From Microbacterium aerolatum (GTDB taxonomy: Bacteria > Actinomycetota > Actinomycetes > Actinomycetales > Microbacteriaceae): a stretch of DNA of 64,000 nt. The stretch is taken from positions 62,001-126,000 of the forward strand of contig NZ_BJUW01000002.1 of the NCBI RefSeq assembly GCF_007988825.1. Reading direction: 5' to 3'. Position 1 is the first letter of the stretch. Every line of letters starts with the position of its first letter. The notes under the pieces are model-generated. The model did no database searches. It was not told the DNA's origin and saw nothing but the letters and a program-made list of their open reading frames with translations. Position numbers and translations under genes: made by a program. Below are positions 1 to 9,463 of this stretch, in pieces.

Positions 1-839
1 AGCAGACCACAGTTCTCGCCGGCCCATGCCTCGTCGAGCTGCTTGTGGAACATCTCGATACCGGTGACCGTGGTCTTCTGCGTCGGGCGGATGCCGACGA
101 TCTCGACCTCGGAGTTGATGGCGAGGGTGCCACGCTCGGCGCGGCCGGTGACGACCGTTCCACGACCGGTGATCGTGAAGACGTCCTCGATCGGCATGAG
201 GAACGGCTTGTCGCGGTCACGCTCCGGGTCCGGAACGCTGTCGTCGACAGCCTGCATGAGCTCGAGGATCGCGTCGACCCACTTCTCTTCGCCCTCGAGC
301 GCCTTCAGCGCCGAGACCTTGACGACAGGAGCGTCCTCGTCGAAGCCCTGGCCTGCGAGCAGCTCGCGGACCTCGAGCTCGACGAGCTCCAGGATCTCCT
401 CGTCGTCGACCATGTCGGACTTGTTCAGCGCGACGAGCAGGTACGGAACGCCGACCTGCTTGGCGAGCAGAACGTGCTCACGGGTCTGAGCCATCGGGCC
501 GTCGGTGGCGGCGACCACGAGGATGGCGCCGTCCATCTGAGCAGCACCGGTGATCATGTTCTTGACGTAGTCAGCGTGACCCGGGGCGTCAACGTGCGCG
601 TAGTGGCGCTTGGGGGTCTCGTACTCGATGTGCGAGATGTTGATCGTGATACCACGCTGACGCTCTTCAGGAGCGGAGTCGATGGTCGCGAAGTCGCGCT
701 GCACGTTGGTGTCAGACGGGTACTTGTCAGCGAGCACCTTGGAGATGGCTGCGGACAGCGTCGTCTTGCCGTGGTCAACGTGACCGATGGTTCCGATGTT
801 GACGTGCGGCTTGGTCCGCTCGAACTTGGCCTTGGCCAC
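1..839 (-). CDS. tuf: Elongation factor Tu (3' part beyond window)
   Basis: GTP-dependent carrier of aminoacyl-tRNA to the ribosome. The N-terminal 279 residues lie in the window and the gene continues past the left edge. The reverse strand reads [14 protein letters not shown], then the P-loop GHVDHGKTT, the switch II motif DAPGHADY and the guanine-specificity motif NKSD, all in canonical EF-Tu order. The start is GTG at 837-839, preceded by a full AGGAGGA Shine-Dalgarno at 844-850. It is the last gene of the str operon (rpsL-rpsG-fusA-tuf) and is separated from fusA by an unusually long 193-bp gap, so it may also have its own promoter. Identification is secure. Confidence 0.98.
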   Translation of the reverse strand, partial: MAKAKFERTKPHVNIGTIGHVDHGKTTLSAAISKVLADKYPSDTNVQRDFATIDSAPEERQRGITINISHIEYETPKRHYAHVDAPGHADYVKNMITGAAQMDGAILVVAATDGPMAQTREHVLLAKQVGVPYLLVALNKSDMVDDEEILELVELEVRELLAGQGFDEDAPVVKVSALKALEGEEKWVDAILELMQAVDDSVPDPERDRDKPFLMPIEDVFTITGRGTVVTGRAERGTLAINSEVEIVGIRPTQKTTVTGIEMFHKQLDEAWAGENCGL

Positions 840-1032
840 TGGGTCCTCCTCAGGACGTTCGTGTAGAGATTGCCGGGCACTGGATTGTGACCGGTTCGCT
901 ACGGGGTTTGATTCTCAGTTTAGTAGAGAGTGCTTTGTGAAGTTGTGTGTTGTCCGACCGGACGCCCCTGCCCTTCGTGCTTCGACAAGCTCAGCAGGCT
1001 CAGGGAGCGGGGCATCCGGCCGGGCTCAGGGC
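840..1032. other. fusA-tuf intergenic spacer
   Basis: This is a 193-bp gap within the str operon and holds no gene. It carries a short palindromic repeat at 980-1005 next to the fusA end. The A/T-richer stretch around 905-945 is the most likely site for an internal tuf promoter. I could not define convincing -35 and -10 boxes. Confidence 0.5.
980..1005. repeat. Short palindromic repeat (CTTCGACA...GGCTCAGGG family)
   Basis: The sequence CTTCGACAAGCTCAG followed by CAGGCTCAGGG is an internally palindromic short repeat. Closely related copies lie at 13036-13055 and 40056-40074, and a degenerate one at 12426-12437. This copy lies 50 to 30 bp past the fusA stop codon, between fusA and tuf. Confidence 0.75.
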
Positions 1033-3147
1033 TTACTCGCCCTTGGTCTTCTGGATGATCTCGTCTGCGACGGCCTTGGGGACCTCGGAGTACGAGTCGA
1101 ACTCCATCGAGTACACCGCGCGACCAGAGGTCTTCGAGCGCAGGTCGCCGATGTAGCCGAACATCTCGGACAGCGGAACCGATGCCCGGACGATCTTGAT
1201 GCCGGTGGCATCCTCCATCGACTGGATCTGTCCACGACGCGAGTTCAGGTCGCCGATGACGTCGCCCATGTACTCCTCGGGCGTACGTACCTCGACAGCC
1301 ATCAGCGGCTCGAGCAGCACGGGGTTCGCGCGGCGCGCGGCCTCCTTGAAGCCCATGGATCCTGCGATCTTGAACGCCATCTCCGAGGAGTCGACGTCGT
1401 GCGCGGCACCGTCGACGATGGTCGCCTTGACGCCCACCATCGGGTAGCCGGCGAGCACGCCGACGTTCATCGCATCCTGGAAACCAGCATCGATGGAGCC
1501 GATGTACTCACGCGGGATACGACCACCGGTGACCGAGTTGACGAATTCGTACGTCTTGTCGGCCGTGACCTCGAGCGGCTCGATGTTGAACTGGATCTTC
1601 GCGAACTGTCCAGAACCACCGGTCTGCTTCTTGTGGGTGTAGTCGTGCTTCTCGACGGCCTTCTTGATCGTCTCGCGGTAGGCCACCTGGGGCTTTCCGA
1701 CGTTCGCCTCGACGCGGAATTCGCGCTTCATGCGGTCGACGAGGATGTCGAGGTGCAGCTCGCCCATGCCCTTGATGGTCGTCTGACCGGTCTCGGGGTT
1801 GAGCTCCGTGCGGAAGGTCGGGTCCTCCTCAGCGAGCTTCTGGATCGCGAGACCCAGCTTCTCCTGGTCGGCCTTGGTCTTCGGCTCGATGGCGACCTCG
1901 ATCACCGGCTCCGGGAACGTCATCGACTCGAGGACGACCGGGGCGGCCGGGTCGGCGAGGGTGTCACCGGTGGTGGTGTCCTTCAGTCCGATGACGGCGT
2001 AGATGTTGCCCGCGGTGAGCGAGTCGACCGGGTTCTCCTTGTTGGCGTGCATCTGGAAGATCTTTCCGATGCGCTCCTTCTTGCCCTTGGTCGAGTTGAC
2101 CACGGCAGAGCCCGAGTCGAGGTGGCCCGAGTACACGCGAACGTAGGTCAGACGACCGAAGAACGGGTGCACGGCGACCTTGAACGCGAGAGCCGAGAAC
2201 GGGTCGTTGGCGTCGGGACGACGCTCGATGACCTTCTCCTCGTCCTTCGGGTCGTGCGCCTCGATGGCACCGACGTCGAGGGGGTTGGGGAGGTAGTCGA
2301 CGACTGCATCCAGCATCGGCTGAACGCCGCGGTTCTTGAACGCGGAGCCGCAGAGGACCGGGTAGATCTCGTTCGCGACGACCATCTTGCGGATGGCGCC
2401 CTTGATCTCGGCGATCGTGAGCTCTTCGCCGCCGAAGAACTTCTCGAGCAGCGCGTCGTCGGTCTCGGCGACGGTCTCCAGCAGCTGCTGGCGGTACTGC
2501 TCGGCCTTGTCCTTGAGGTCGGCGGGGATCTCCTGCACCTCGTAGGAGGCGCCCATCGTCACGTCACCCTTGGAGTCACCGGGCCACACCAGCGCGCGCA
2601 TCTCGATGAGGTCGACGACGCCGACGAAGTCGTTCTCGGCACCGATCGGGAGCTGCAGCACGAGCGGCTTGGCTCCGAGGCGGTTGATGATCGTGTCGAC
2701 GGTGAAGTAGAAGTCCGCACCGAGCTTGTCCATCTTGTTGACGAAGCAAATGCGCGGAACGCCGTACTTGTCAGCCTGACGCCACACGGTCTCGGACTGG
2801 GGCTCGACGCCCTCCTTGCCGTCGAAGACGGCGACAGCACCGTCGAGGACGCGGAGCGAGCGCTCCACCTCGACCGTGAAGTCCACGTGACCGGGGGTGT
2901 CGATGATGTTGATCTGGTTGTTGTTCCAGAAGCAGGTCACGGCGGCAGACGTGATCGTGATGCCGCGCTCCTTCTCCTGCTCCATCCAGTCGGTGGTCGA
3001 GGCGCCATCGTGCGTCTCACCCAGCTTGTGGTTCACGCCCGTGTAGAACAGGATGCGCTCGGTGGTGGTGGTCTTGCCGGCATCGATGTGCGCCATGATG
3101 CCGATGTTGCGGACCTTGCTCAGGTCGGTGAGCACGTCTTGTGCCAC
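1033..3147 (-). CDS. fusA: Elongation factor G
   Basis: Ribosomal translocase GTPase of 704 residues, the normal length. The N-terminus shows [20 protein letters not shown] (G1), then DTPGHVDF (G3) and NKMDKLGAD (G4). The later domains follow in the usual order, ending with domain V. It starts with GTG (3145-3147) and has an AAAGGA-type ribosome binding site about 9 nt upstream. It lies 85 bp downstream of rpsG in the str operon. Only one fusA is visible here, and nothing in it suggests a fusidic-acid-resistance paralogue. Confidence 0.98.
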   Translation of the reverse strand: MAQDVLTDLSKVRNIGIMAHIDAGKTTTTERILFYTGVNHKLGETHDGASTTDWMEQEKERGITITSAAVTCFWNNNQINIIDTPGHVDFTVEVERSLRVLDGAVAVFDGKEGVEPQSETVWRQADKYGVPRICFVNKMDKLGADFYFTVDTIINRLGAKPLVLQLPIGAENDFVGVVDLIEMRALVWPGDSKGDVTMGASYEVQEIPADLKDKAEQYRQQLLETVAETDDALLEKFFGGEELTIAEIKGAIRKMVVANEIYPVLCGSAFKNRGVQPMLDAVVDYLPNPLDVGAIEAHDPKDEEKVIERRPDANDPFSALAFKVAVHPFFGRLTYVRVYSGHLDSGSAVVNSTKGKKERIGKIFQMHANKENPVDSLTAGNIYAVIGLKDTTTGDTLADPAAPVVLESMTFPEPVIEVAIEPKTKADQEKLGLAIQKLAEEDPTFRTELNPETGQTTIKGMGELHLDILVDRMKREFRVEANVGKPQVAYRETIKKAVEKHDYTHKKQTGGSGQFAKIQFNIEPLEVTADKTYEFVNSVTGGRIPREYIGSIDAGFQDAMNVGVLAGYPMVGVKATIVDGAAHDVDSSEMAFKIAGSMGFKEAARRANPVLLEPLMAVEVRTPEEYMGDVIGDLNSRRGQIQSMEDATGIKIVRASVPLSEMFGYIGDLRSKTSGRAVYSMEFDSYSEVPKAVADEIIQKTKGE

Positions 3148-3232
3148 AGGAGTGTCCTTTTCTGTCTAGCAGTGAGACTGCGAAGAGAGTGGGGTGCCCG
3201 CCCCGGCGCGACGCCGGGGCGGGCGAGGCTGT

Positions 3233-3703
3233 TTACCAGCGGTAGTGTGCGAACGCGCGGTTCGACTCGGCCATCTTGTGAGTGTCCTCACGACGCTTGA
3301 CTGCAGCGCCCAGGCCGTTCGAGGCATCCAGGATCTCGTTCTGGAGGCGCTCGGTCATGGTCTTCTCACGACGACCCTTGGCGTAGCTGACGAGCCAGCG
3401 CAGGGCGAGCGTGTTGGCGCGGTGAGGCTTGACCTCGACCGGCACCTGGTAGGTCGAGCCACCGACGCGGCGGCTGCGGACCTCAAGGGTGGGGCGCACG
3501 TTGTCGAGCGCCTTCTTGAGGGTGGCGACGGCATCCTGGCCGTTCTTCGCCTCGACGCCGCGGAGGGCGCCGTAGACGATCGACTCGGCCAGCGACTTCT
3601 TGCCGTCGACGAGGATCTTGTTCACCAGCGAGGTGACGATCGGCGCGCCGTATACGGGGTCGTTGACGACGGGGCGCTTGGGGGCGGGACCCTTACGAGG
3701 CAT
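3233..3703 (-). CDS. rpsG: 30S ribosomal protein S7
   Basis: A 156-residue small-subunit protein that nucleates assembly of the 30S head by binding the 3' domain of 16S rRNA. The sequence starts [12 protein letters not shown] and contains the family region [15 protein letters not shown] and the C-terminal block ending AFAHYRW, all typical of bacterial S7. It lies 5 bp after rpsL, so the two are translationally linked. In this family S7 can repress its own operon by binding mRNA; no such site was identified here. Confidence 0.98.
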   Translation of the reverse strand: MPRKGPAPKRPVVNDPVYGAPIVTSLVNKILVDGKKSLAESIVYGALRGVEAKNGQDAVATLKKALDNVRPTLEVRSRRVGGSTYQVPVEVKPHRANTLALRWLVSYAKGRREKTMTERLQNEILDASNGLGAAVKRREDTHKMAESNRAFAHYRW

Positions 3704-3708
3704 CTAAC

Positions 3709-4077
3709 TCAACCCTTCTTCGCGCCGTAGCGGGAACGAGCCTGCTTACGGTTCTTGACTGCCTGGGTGTCCAGGGCGCCGCGGACGATCTTGTAACGCA
3801 CACCGGGGAGGTCCTTCACACGACCACCGCGCACGAGCACCAGCGAGTGCTCCTGCAGGTTGTGGCCCTCGCCGGGGATGTAGGCGGTGACCTCGGTGCC
3901 GTTGCGGAGCTTCACACGAGCGACCTTGCGCATCGCCGAGTTCGGCTTCTTCGGCGTGGTGGTGTAGACGCGGGTGCAGACCCCGGCCTGCTGGGGGTTC
4001 GACTTCAGGGCGGGCGCCTTGGTCTTGGTGACCTTGGGCGAGCGACCCTTGCGAACCAACTGCTGAATGGTTGGCAC
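3709..4077 (-). CDS. rpsL: 30S ribosomal protein S12
   Basis: A 122-residue decoding-centre protein, first gene of the str operon. The family blocks [33 protein letters not shown] and [10 protein letters not shown] are present. The lysines whose substitution gives streptomycin resistance are the wild-type residues: K in the TPKKPNS block and K in the VKDLPGV block. It starts with GTG at 4075-4077, preceded by GAGGAG at 4083-4088. Transcription probably starts from the promoter at 4246-4275, which leaves a 5' leader of about 160 nt. Confidence 0.98.
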   Translation of the reverse strand: MPTIQQLVRKGRSPKVTKTKAPALKSNPQQAGVCTRVYTTTPKKPNSAMRKVARVKLRNGTEVTAYIPGEGHNLQEHSLVLVRGGRVKDLPGVRYKIVRGALDTQAVKNRKQARSRYGAKKG

Positions 4078-4140
4078 GTTCTCTCCTCATAATGCTGCAC
4101 GGTGACAGCGTGATGGGTTTCACATCATGACCCACCGGCA

Positions 4141-4161
4141 CGCCTGATCAGGCGGGCTTTT
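4141..4161. other. Palindrome with T-tract in the rpsL leader
   Basis: A perfect 14-bp palindrome CGCCTGATCAGGCG (4141-4154) is followed by GGCTTTT on the plus strand. Read on the plus strand it resembles a small intrinsic terminator. On the minus strand it forms a hairpin in the rpsL 5' leader, about 65 nt before the start codon. Its role in attenuation or RNA stability is a guess. Confidence 0.45.
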
Positions 4162-4245
4162 GGTGTGATGGGTATGCCGTGGGGGCTGACCGGTATGGAC
4201 CGGAGCCCGTGTGCAGGCACGCCGAGACGTGCACACACCTGATCA

Positions 4246-4275
4246 AGTGTAATGCCGCGTAACGCAAGCGGTCAA
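4246..4275 (-). promoter_or_regulatory. Probable housekeeping promoter of the str operon
   Basis: The reverse strand shows TTGACC (4270-4275), an 18-bp spacer and TACACT (4246-4251). This is a good vegetative-sigma promoter pointing at rpsL. Transcription would begin near 4239. Confidence 0.7.
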
Positions 4276-4293
4276 ATGACCGTGGATGCCGTG

Positions 4294-4941
4294 CTACGGC
4301 GCCTCCGGGTCGAACGGTGAGTCCAGCGCTTGAGTGAGTTCTTCGAGCATCGCCTCGATCTGCGGCTCGACGTACTGCGAGATCGCGGCCTGCACCGCGA
4401 GTCGGTGCCGAAGCAGCATCCCGCAGATCTCGCGACCGACCATGTTGGCGTATTCGTCGGCGAGCGCGACCTCCTGGCGCAGAGCCGTCTTCGCCTCGTC
4501 GGACAGTGGCGGCAGCGGAGGCAGTTCGCCGGTTGCGTCGTCCGCGAGCCCGGCGATCGTGAACAGGAACGGTGCCCCGGGCACCGGATCGGGGTCCAGC
4601 GGCATGCCCTCGTACTCCGGAGCGAGGTCTTCGGACGGCCGGTAGCTGCGGGCACGGTTGCGGGCTGCCTGCTGGTCGAGCTCCGCCTGGAGCATCGGCA
4701 GGTTTCGTGCGGTGTACTCGGCGACGGCATGGTCGACGACCGTCTTGATACGGGTCGAGAGCCCGTGCTGCACGCCGTGCGGAACGTTGGACCCGATGCC
4801 GACGGCGGAGAGGATTGGCGAGCCGAGGCAGCGACGGCAGGGAGCGACGCGTCCGCGGTGCGTGGCGGGCTCCCAGCGCGGCACCCAGCGCAACCAGGCT
4901 TCGACAGCCTGGTCGACCTGCGTCTCTAGCGACCGCTCCAC
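4294..4941 (-). CDS. Conserved hypothetical protein upstream of rpsL
   Basis: A 215-residue soluble protein of unknown function. A CxxC pair (CRRC) lies near residues 35-38. The central region is acidic and proline-rich (EYEGMPLDPDPVPG), and the C-terminal half is helical and acidic with several small repeats of E and L. There is no signal peptide or membrane segment. The start is GTG at 4939-4941, exactly 6 nt downstream of TACTCT (4948-4953), so the message is predicted to be leaderless. It lies 216 bp upstream of rpsL on the same strand, but the strong promoter in that gap suggests separate transcription. I do not recognise the family. Confidence 0.75.
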   Translation of the reverse strand: MERSLETQVDQAVEAWLRWVPRWEPATHRGRVAPCRRCLGSPILSAVGIGSNVPHGVQHGLSTRIKTVVDHAVAEYTARNLPMLQAELDQQAARNRARSYRPSEDLAPEYEGMPLDPDPVPGAPFLFTIAGLADDATGELPPLPPLSDEAKTALRQEVALADEYANMVGREICGMLLRHRLAVQAAISQYVEPQIEAMLEELTQALDSPFDPEAP

Positions 4942-4947
4942 ACCTAA

Positions 4948-4953
4948 AGAGTA
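4948..4953 (-). promoter_or_regulatory. -10 element, leaderless start of 4294-4941 gene
   Basis: TACTCT on the minus strand lies 6 nt before the GTG start at 4941, the usual actinobacterial leaderless arrangement. Confidence 0.65.
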
Positions 4954-4996
4954 CGGTCATCCGCGCGGACACAGGAGATTTCCGGCATCCGCATCG

Positions 4997-5491
4997 TCAG
5001 ACGTCGGGTTCGTCGCGCTCCCACGGCCAGCGCGGCCGGCTCGCGCGGGTGCGCCGCAACGCGACGCCCGCCCACCCCGCGACGGCTGCGGCGGCGAGCA
5101 CCACGACGCTCGCTCCCCCGGTGATGAGGTCGCCCATGGCCGCCAGCGCCGTGACGAATTCGCCTGTCTCGACCAGCGCTGTCACGCCGACGCCGAGCAG
5201 GTGCGCGAGCGCGGTGGCGATCGAGATCACCCAGACTGAGCGGAATCGCGGGTGCGCGATGCGCACCGCCAGCCACAGGATGCCGGCATACGCGGCGAGT
5301 GCGATGATCATGCCGACGATGCCGGGAGCCTGGCCGAGGCCGGGCACCGAGATGATGTCGGTGTCGGTGGTCACGCTCAGCGCCCCGAGCCCGAACACGG
5401 CCAGTGCGAAGAACCCGATGGTCGTCATGACCGTCGCCAGAACGGCCGAGACCCCCGCGGGCGCAGGGCTGCGGGGGTCTGGCGATGACAT
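4997..5491 (-). CDS. Small four-helix membrane protein, unknown
   Basis: A 164-residue integral membrane protein. Four hydrophobic segments are visible at roughly residues 15-38, 53-75, 85-105 and 120-142. They are followed by a short basic and proline-rich tail (RRTRASRPRWPWERDEPDV). The N-terminus is short and proline-rich. It follows the 5499-6563 gene by 7 bp on the same strand, so the two are probably co-transcribed. No catalytic motif is visible and I do not recognise a functional family with confidence. Confidence 0.75.
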   Translation of the reverse strand: MSSPDPRSPAPAGVSAVLATVMTTIGFFALAVFGLGALSVTTDTDIISVPGLGQAPGIVGMIIALAAYAGILWLAVRIAHPRFRSVWVISIATALAHLLGVGVTALVETGEFVTALAAMGDLITGGASVVVLAAAAVAGWAGVALRRTRASRPRWPWERDEPDV

Positions 5492-5498
5492 GTCGGCG

Positions 5499-6563
5499 TT
5501 ACCTCGAGAGGGTGGGGCCGGCTTCGAGCGTGCGCTCGTACTCGCGCTGCGCCTCTTCGTTCAGCTCGGTCTTGCGGGCTCCGCTGCGGGCGACCCATGC
5601 GCCGAACCAGATCGTCAGTTCGCGGCCGAAGACGAACGCGGCGATGGCCAGCGGCGCCAGCAGCTCGCCGCTGACGAGCTCTGCGCCCTCGCGAGCGGTG
5701 AGGAGCCAGAACGGCGCTTCGAACAGCTGGCCCAGGATGTGACCGGCGTACGCGAACAGTCCGACGATGATGCCGAAGACGACCCACAGGCCCCAGCGGC
5801 CACGGTTGATGATGGCACCGAGAAGCCAGAACCCGATGAAGAAGACGACAACCGGAACCCAGAAGGCCCAGGTCATCAGCGGTGCGAGAGCGGCTTCCCC
5901 GATGTTCTCGCCGGTGACATCGCCGGCGAGTGCGCCGAGCCCGAGCCACGTACCGAGGTACAGGATTGCGAAGGCGAGGGTCGCGAGCAGGCCGATCGCT
6001 CCGGCTGTTCCGCGGTTGCCGCGCTCCGCCGGAGGCTCGGGAGCCTGCACGAAGATCGGCTGGTGCTGCGATACGGGCTCGGCGACGACCGCCGCCGGGA
6101 CGAACGATTCGTAGCCGTTTCGATCGGACGGGGCGGGCTCTGACGCGACGGGCTCCGACGGAACGACGCGCGTCTCGGTGTCGTCGGCGGCCGGCGCGAG
6201 GTACGCGCTGTCGGCGATGGACGGGTCGGAGGCGTGTCCGCCGAGGGCGCTGTCGGCCGCGGCATTCCCAGTCACGGCATCCTCGGTCTCGGCATCCGTG
6301 TTCTCGGCGCGATAGGTCTCGGTGCCGTATGCGTCCGCAGCGGCGGACTCGCGCGCGTCCGGCGCGGAGAACGTGCCGGGGTGCTCCTGCTCGGCGGCCT
6401 CGAAGGCCGCGAGGTCGGGGTCGACCTGATCGTCAGCACGGTCGGCGCGCCCAGGGACGTCGCCGCGCGCGGCTTCCGCCTCTGCGAGTCCGGCCTTGGC
6501 GCTGTCGACGACGTCGTCGACGTCGGACTTCTGCTCTGGCTGGGGAACCTCGGGGTCACTCAT
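5499..6563 (-). CDS. Membrane protein with long acidic N-terminal domain, unknown
   Basis: A 354-residue protein in two parts. Residues 1 to about 190 are highly acidic, rich in A, D, E and S, with low complexity and probably disordered. Residues about 195-325 hold four hydrophobic segments, including a GTWLGLGALAGDVTGENIGEAALAPLMTWAF-like region, followed by a short cytoplasmic tail (ARSGARKTELNEEAQREYE). An AGAGG-like ribosome site precedes the ATG at 6561-6563. It is the upstream partner of the 4997-5491 membrane gene. The function is unknown; an envelope or membrane-scaffold role is only a guess from topology. Confidence 0.75.
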   Translation of the reverse strand: MSDPEVPQPEQKSDVDDVVDSAKAGLAEAEAARGDVPGRADRADDQVDPDLAAFEAAEQEHPGTFSAPDARESAAADAYGTETYRAENTDAETEDAVTGNAAADSALGGHASDPSIADSAYLAPAADDTETRVVPSEPVASEPAPSDRNGYESFVPAAVVAEPVSQHQPIFVQAPEPPAERGNRGTAGAIGLLATLAFAILYLGTWLGLGALAGDVTGENIGEAALAPLMTWAFWVPVVVFFIGFWLLGAIINRGRWGLWVVFGIIVGLFAYAGHILGQLFEAPFWLLTAREGAELVSGELLAPLAIAAFVFGRELTIWFGAWVARSGARKTELNEEAQREYERTLEAGPTLSR

Positions 6564-6674
6564 GGGGGCGCCTCTCGTCGGATATGTGCACTGCGAGGAT
6601 ATCGCCGCCCGCAGACGCGCTCATGGAGGCGTGCCGACGTGTCGCCGGACCCGGATTCACCGCGCGGAGCGGGG

Positions 6675-6836
6675 TCAGGGGCTCGCGGGGGCCACGATGC
6701 GCAGCGTCTCGCCGACGAACGCCGCGAAGCCCGGCATCATGGGCGTCGCGAACCACAGCAGCGCGCCGATCACGCCCACGCACAGTACGCGCGCGATCCA
6801 GCTCACCGCCACGTTGCTTCCGTCTGCCCGTGCCAT
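6675..6836 (-). CDS. 53-residue single-pass membrane protein
   Basis: A small gene encoding a protein that starts MARADGSNVAVSWIARV. It has one hydrophobic helix at about residues 10-32, a short MMPGF turn and an amphipathic tail ending RIVAPASP. The ATG at 6834-6836 lies exactly 6 nt downstream of TACGCT (6843-6848), a leaderless arrangement that supports it as a real gene. It lies just downstream of malG on the same strand (58-bp gap). Its association with the maltose transporter is positional only, and the function is unknown. Confidence 0.65.
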   Translation of the reverse strand: MARADGSNVAVSWIARVLCVGVIGALLWFATPMMPGFAAFVGETLRIVAPASP

Positions 6837-6842
6837 GCCTCC

Positions 6843-6848
6843 AGCGTA
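6843..6848 (-). promoter_or_regulatory. -10 element of the 53-residue protein gene
   Basis: TACGCT on the minus strand lies 6 nt before the ATG at 6836. Confidence 0.6.
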
Positions 6849-6894
6849 CGACCGGGATCGGGCGCAACCGGGCTGGACACGCGCTCGGACGAGC

Positions 6895-7785
6895 TCAGCC
6901 CTTGGTGGCTCCTGCGGTGAGTCCTCCGACGATGTACTTTTGCAGGAAGAGGAACAGGATCATGACGGGGATCGCGGCCATCACGGCGCCGGCCGAGAAC
7001 GCCGACCAGTCCGCGTAACGCGGGTTCGAGACGAGCTTGGTGAGCCCGACGACGAGGGTCTGCTGCTCGGGGTCGATGAGCATGACGCTCGCGACGACGT
7101 ACTCGTTCACCGTGCCGATGAAGCTCAGCAGTCCCACCACGGCGAGGATCGGGGCGACCAGGCGGAGGATGATCGTGAAGAAGATCCGCGCATGCCCTGC
7201 CCCGTCGATGCGGGCCGCCTCGTCGAGCTCCTTCGGGATCGTGTTGAAGAAGCCGTACATGAGGTAGGTGTTCACGCCCAGCGCGCCGCCGAGGTAGACG
7301 AGGATCAGGCCGGTGTGGGTGTTCAGGCCGATCGCGGGGAACCAGTCCCCCAGGGTCGACATGAGCAGGAAGATCGCGACGACGGCGAGGAGTTGCGGGA
7401 ACATCTGCACGACAACGATCGTGACCAGGCCCACGCGTCGGCCCGCGAACCGCATGCGCGAGAAGGCATACGCCGCGCACGCGCCGATGAAGACCGTGGC
7501 GAAGCCGGTGACGACCGCGATGACGAGCGTGTTGAGGAACCACATTCCGTACGGGTTCTTCGGATCGGTGAGGATGCGCACGTAGCTGTCGATGCCGATC
7601 GCCGAGAACAGCTGATTGGAGCCGGTCAGCGTGCCGTTCGGGTTGAGCGATGCGGACAGCACGTACAGCAGCGGGAACAGCGCGAAGATGCTCACCACCA
7701 CCGCGACGACGTGACGCCATCCGGTGTCGGCGAACCAGCCGCCGAACGTGCGGCGCCGCACGGGTGAGGACGATGTCGTGGTCAT
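6895..7785 (-). CDS. malG: Maltose-type ABC transporter permease MalG
   Basis: Inner-membrane subunit of an ABC importer for maltose or a related oligosaccharide, 296 residues, the usual length. Six hydrophobic segments are present. The cytoplasmic EAA loop reads ELDEAARIDGAGHARIFFTIILRLVAP, the contact site for the ATPase. The ATG at 7783-7785 overlaps the malF stop by one base (TGATG), which implies translational coupling. It is the last gene of malE-malF-malG. No malK ATPase gene is present nearby, so a shared ATPase of the MsiK type encoded elsewhere is likely, as is common in actinobacteria. Confidence 0.93.
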   Translation of the reverse strand: MTTTSSSPVRRRTFGGWFADTGWRHVVAVVVSIFALFPLLYVLSASLNPNGTLTGSNQLFSAIGIDSYVRILTDPKNPYGMWFLNTLVIAVVTGFATVFIGACAAYAFSRMRFAGRRVGLVTIVVVQMFPQLLAVVAIFLLMSTLGDWFPAIGLNTHTGLILVYLGGALGVNTYLMYGFFNTIPKELDEAARIDGAGHARIFFTIILRLVAPILAVVGLLSFIGTVNEYVVASVMLIDPEQQTLVVGLTKLVSNPRYADWSAFSAGAVMAAIPVMILFLFLQKYIVGGLTAGATKG

Positions 7786-9398
7786 CAGTTCAGCTCCTCG
7801 AGCGCCTTGGTCTTGCGGAAGCTCACGATCGAGATCACGGCCACCACGATGAAGATGATGATCGTGAACGCCGAGGCGAGGCCGTAGTCGCGCGTCTGGC
7901 CTGTGAAGGCCACCTTGTAGACCATCGAGATCAGGATGTCGGTGTGCCCGACGGGAATGGAGACGTCGGTGAAGCGCGGCCCGCCGTTGGTGAGCATGTA
8001 GATCAGGTTGAAGTTGTTGAAGTTGAACGCGAACGACGAGATCAGCAGCGGCGCGACGGTCACCAGCAGCAGCGGCAGCTTGATCTGCCGGAAGATCTGC
8101 CATGGGTTCGCGCCGTCCATGACACCGGCCTCATTGACCTCTTCGGGGATGCCCTGGAGCGCGCCCATGCAGACCAGGAACATGTACGGGAACCCGAGCC
8201 AGAGGTTGACGATGAGGACCGAGACCTTCGCGAGGACCGGGTCCGTCAACCACGGGATGGATGCTCCGCCGAAGAGCACCTGGTTGATGAAGCCGAAGCT
8301 CTCGTTCATCATGCCTGCCCACACCAGTGCGGAAAGGAAGGCCGGGAACGCGTACGGGAGGATGAGCAGGATGCGGTAGCCGTTGCGGAATCGCATGCGG
8401 GTGTTGTTGAAGACGATGGCCAGCAGGAGGCCGAGGAAGAACGTCGAGGCGACCGAGATCAGCGCGAACACGAACGTCCAGACGGTCACCGAGATGAGCG
8501 GTCCGCGGATCGAGTCGTCGGTGACCGCGCGGACGAAGTTGTCGAAGCCGACCGTGATCTGCCAGCCGGGCAGGAGCTCTTCGCCGTCTGGCGAGGTGAA
8601 GGCGCCGGTGCCGATGTCTTCGTAGACGGTGCCGGAGCCGGTGTCCGTCATGGTGCCGGCGGCCTCGTCGTACTCGAGCGTCGAGACGTAGAGGTAGCCG
8701 TTCTGGCCGTCGGGGGTGCGGATGGCGCCGTCGTTGGGGTCGTCGCTGTATGCGACCGAGAGCTGTTCGATCTCGTTGGAGCGTGCGAGCACCTGGGCGA
8801 AGCTGAGCGTGTTCCAGCCATCGACGGCGACGGCCTTGCCGTCCTCGATCGTCGCGCCGTCGACGTCAGCCAGCGGCTGATCGTCCGTACCGACGCTGAC
8901 GTCGCCGTCTGCAGGGTCGGTGACGAGTAGGCCGAGCGTGCCGAGCTGCTCCACCACGGTCACCGGGAAGGCCGGCGAGTCCTCGACCCGCTCCTGCGCC
9001 GAGGCCATGAGTGCCGCGACCGCCTGATCCTTCGAGCCGTTGTGTCCGGTGCCGTAGTTCGTGAAGCCGATGTAGCCGGTGTACAGCAGCGTGAACACCT
9101 GGAAGACGACGAGGAAGATGACACCCGGCGTGAGGTACTTGGCGGGAATCGCCTTGCGCGAGAAGTAGACGTAGTTGACGAACACCGTGACGAGCACGAC
9201 GAGCCCGAGCACGACCCACTCGCGGTGCGTGAACAGCACGAAGACTGCGTAGAGGGCGACGGCGTCGACGATCGCGAGGAGCACGATCTTCAACAGCATC
9301 CAGCCGATGCGCCCCGATGCCGCCTCGGCGATCTGCGCGGCCTGACGCTGGCGCTTGGTGGGCGGCGGCGTCTGCTCCGTCGTGGTGGTGTCGCTCAT
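7785..9398 (-). CDS. malF: Maltose-type ABC transporter permease MalF
   Basis: Membrane subunit pairing with MalG, about 537 residues. An N-terminal cytoplasmic segment and three membrane helices come first (residues about 30-120). A large extracytoplasmic domain follows (about 125-265, polar, with GSKDQAVAALMASAQERVEDSPAFPV). It corresponds to the P2 loop that docks the binding protein. The C-terminal transmembrane core carries the EAA loop (EEVNEAGVMDGANPWQIFRQIKLP). The start is the ATG at 9396-9398 (MSDTTTTEQ); an ATG two codons earlier at 9404 is an alternative. It lies between malE and malG. Confidence 0.93.
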   Translation of the reverse strand: MSDTTTTEQTPPPTKRQRQAAQIAEAASGRIGWMLLKIVLLAIVDAVALYAVFVLFTHREWVVLGLVVLVTVFVNYVYFSRKAIPAKYLTPGVIFLVVFQVFTLLYTGYIGFTNYGTGHNGSKDQAVAALMASAQERVEDSPAFPVTVVEQLGTLGLLVTDPADGDVSVGTDDQPLADVDGATIEDGKAVAVDGWNTLSFAQVLARSNEIEQLSVAYSDDPNDGAIRTPDGQNGYLYVSTLEYDEAAGTMTDTGSGTVYEDIGTGAFTSPDGEELLPGWQITVGFDNFVRAVTDDSIRGPLISVTVWTFVFALISVASTFFLGLLLAIVFNNTRMRFRNGYRILLILPYAFPAFLSALVWAGMMNESFGFINQVLFGGASIPWLTDPVLAKVSVLIVNLWLGFPYMFLVCMGALQGIPEEVNEAGVMDGANPWQIFRQIKLPLLLVTVAPLLISSFAFNFNNFNLIYMLTNGGPRFTDVSIPVGHTDILISMVYKVAFTGQTRDYGLASAFTIIIFIVVAVISIVSFRKTKALEELN

Positions 9399-9463
9399 CT
9401 TCATCCCGTCATCACACTGTCGGGGCGAGCGCGTGCGCACCCACCCCGACAGAACGAACTGTG

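Noticed and set aside
787-3300. An 837-residue plus-strand frame covering fusA
   Set aside because: It is antisense to EF-G and encodes low-complexity Leu/Val/Asp/Arg repeats, not a real protein.
4148-4972. A long alternative frame over the hypothetical gene upstream of rpsL
   Set aside because: It is Arg-rich and overlaps the 4294-4941 gene, which has a leaderless promoter, balanced composition and better start. It is a shadow frame of high-GC DNA.
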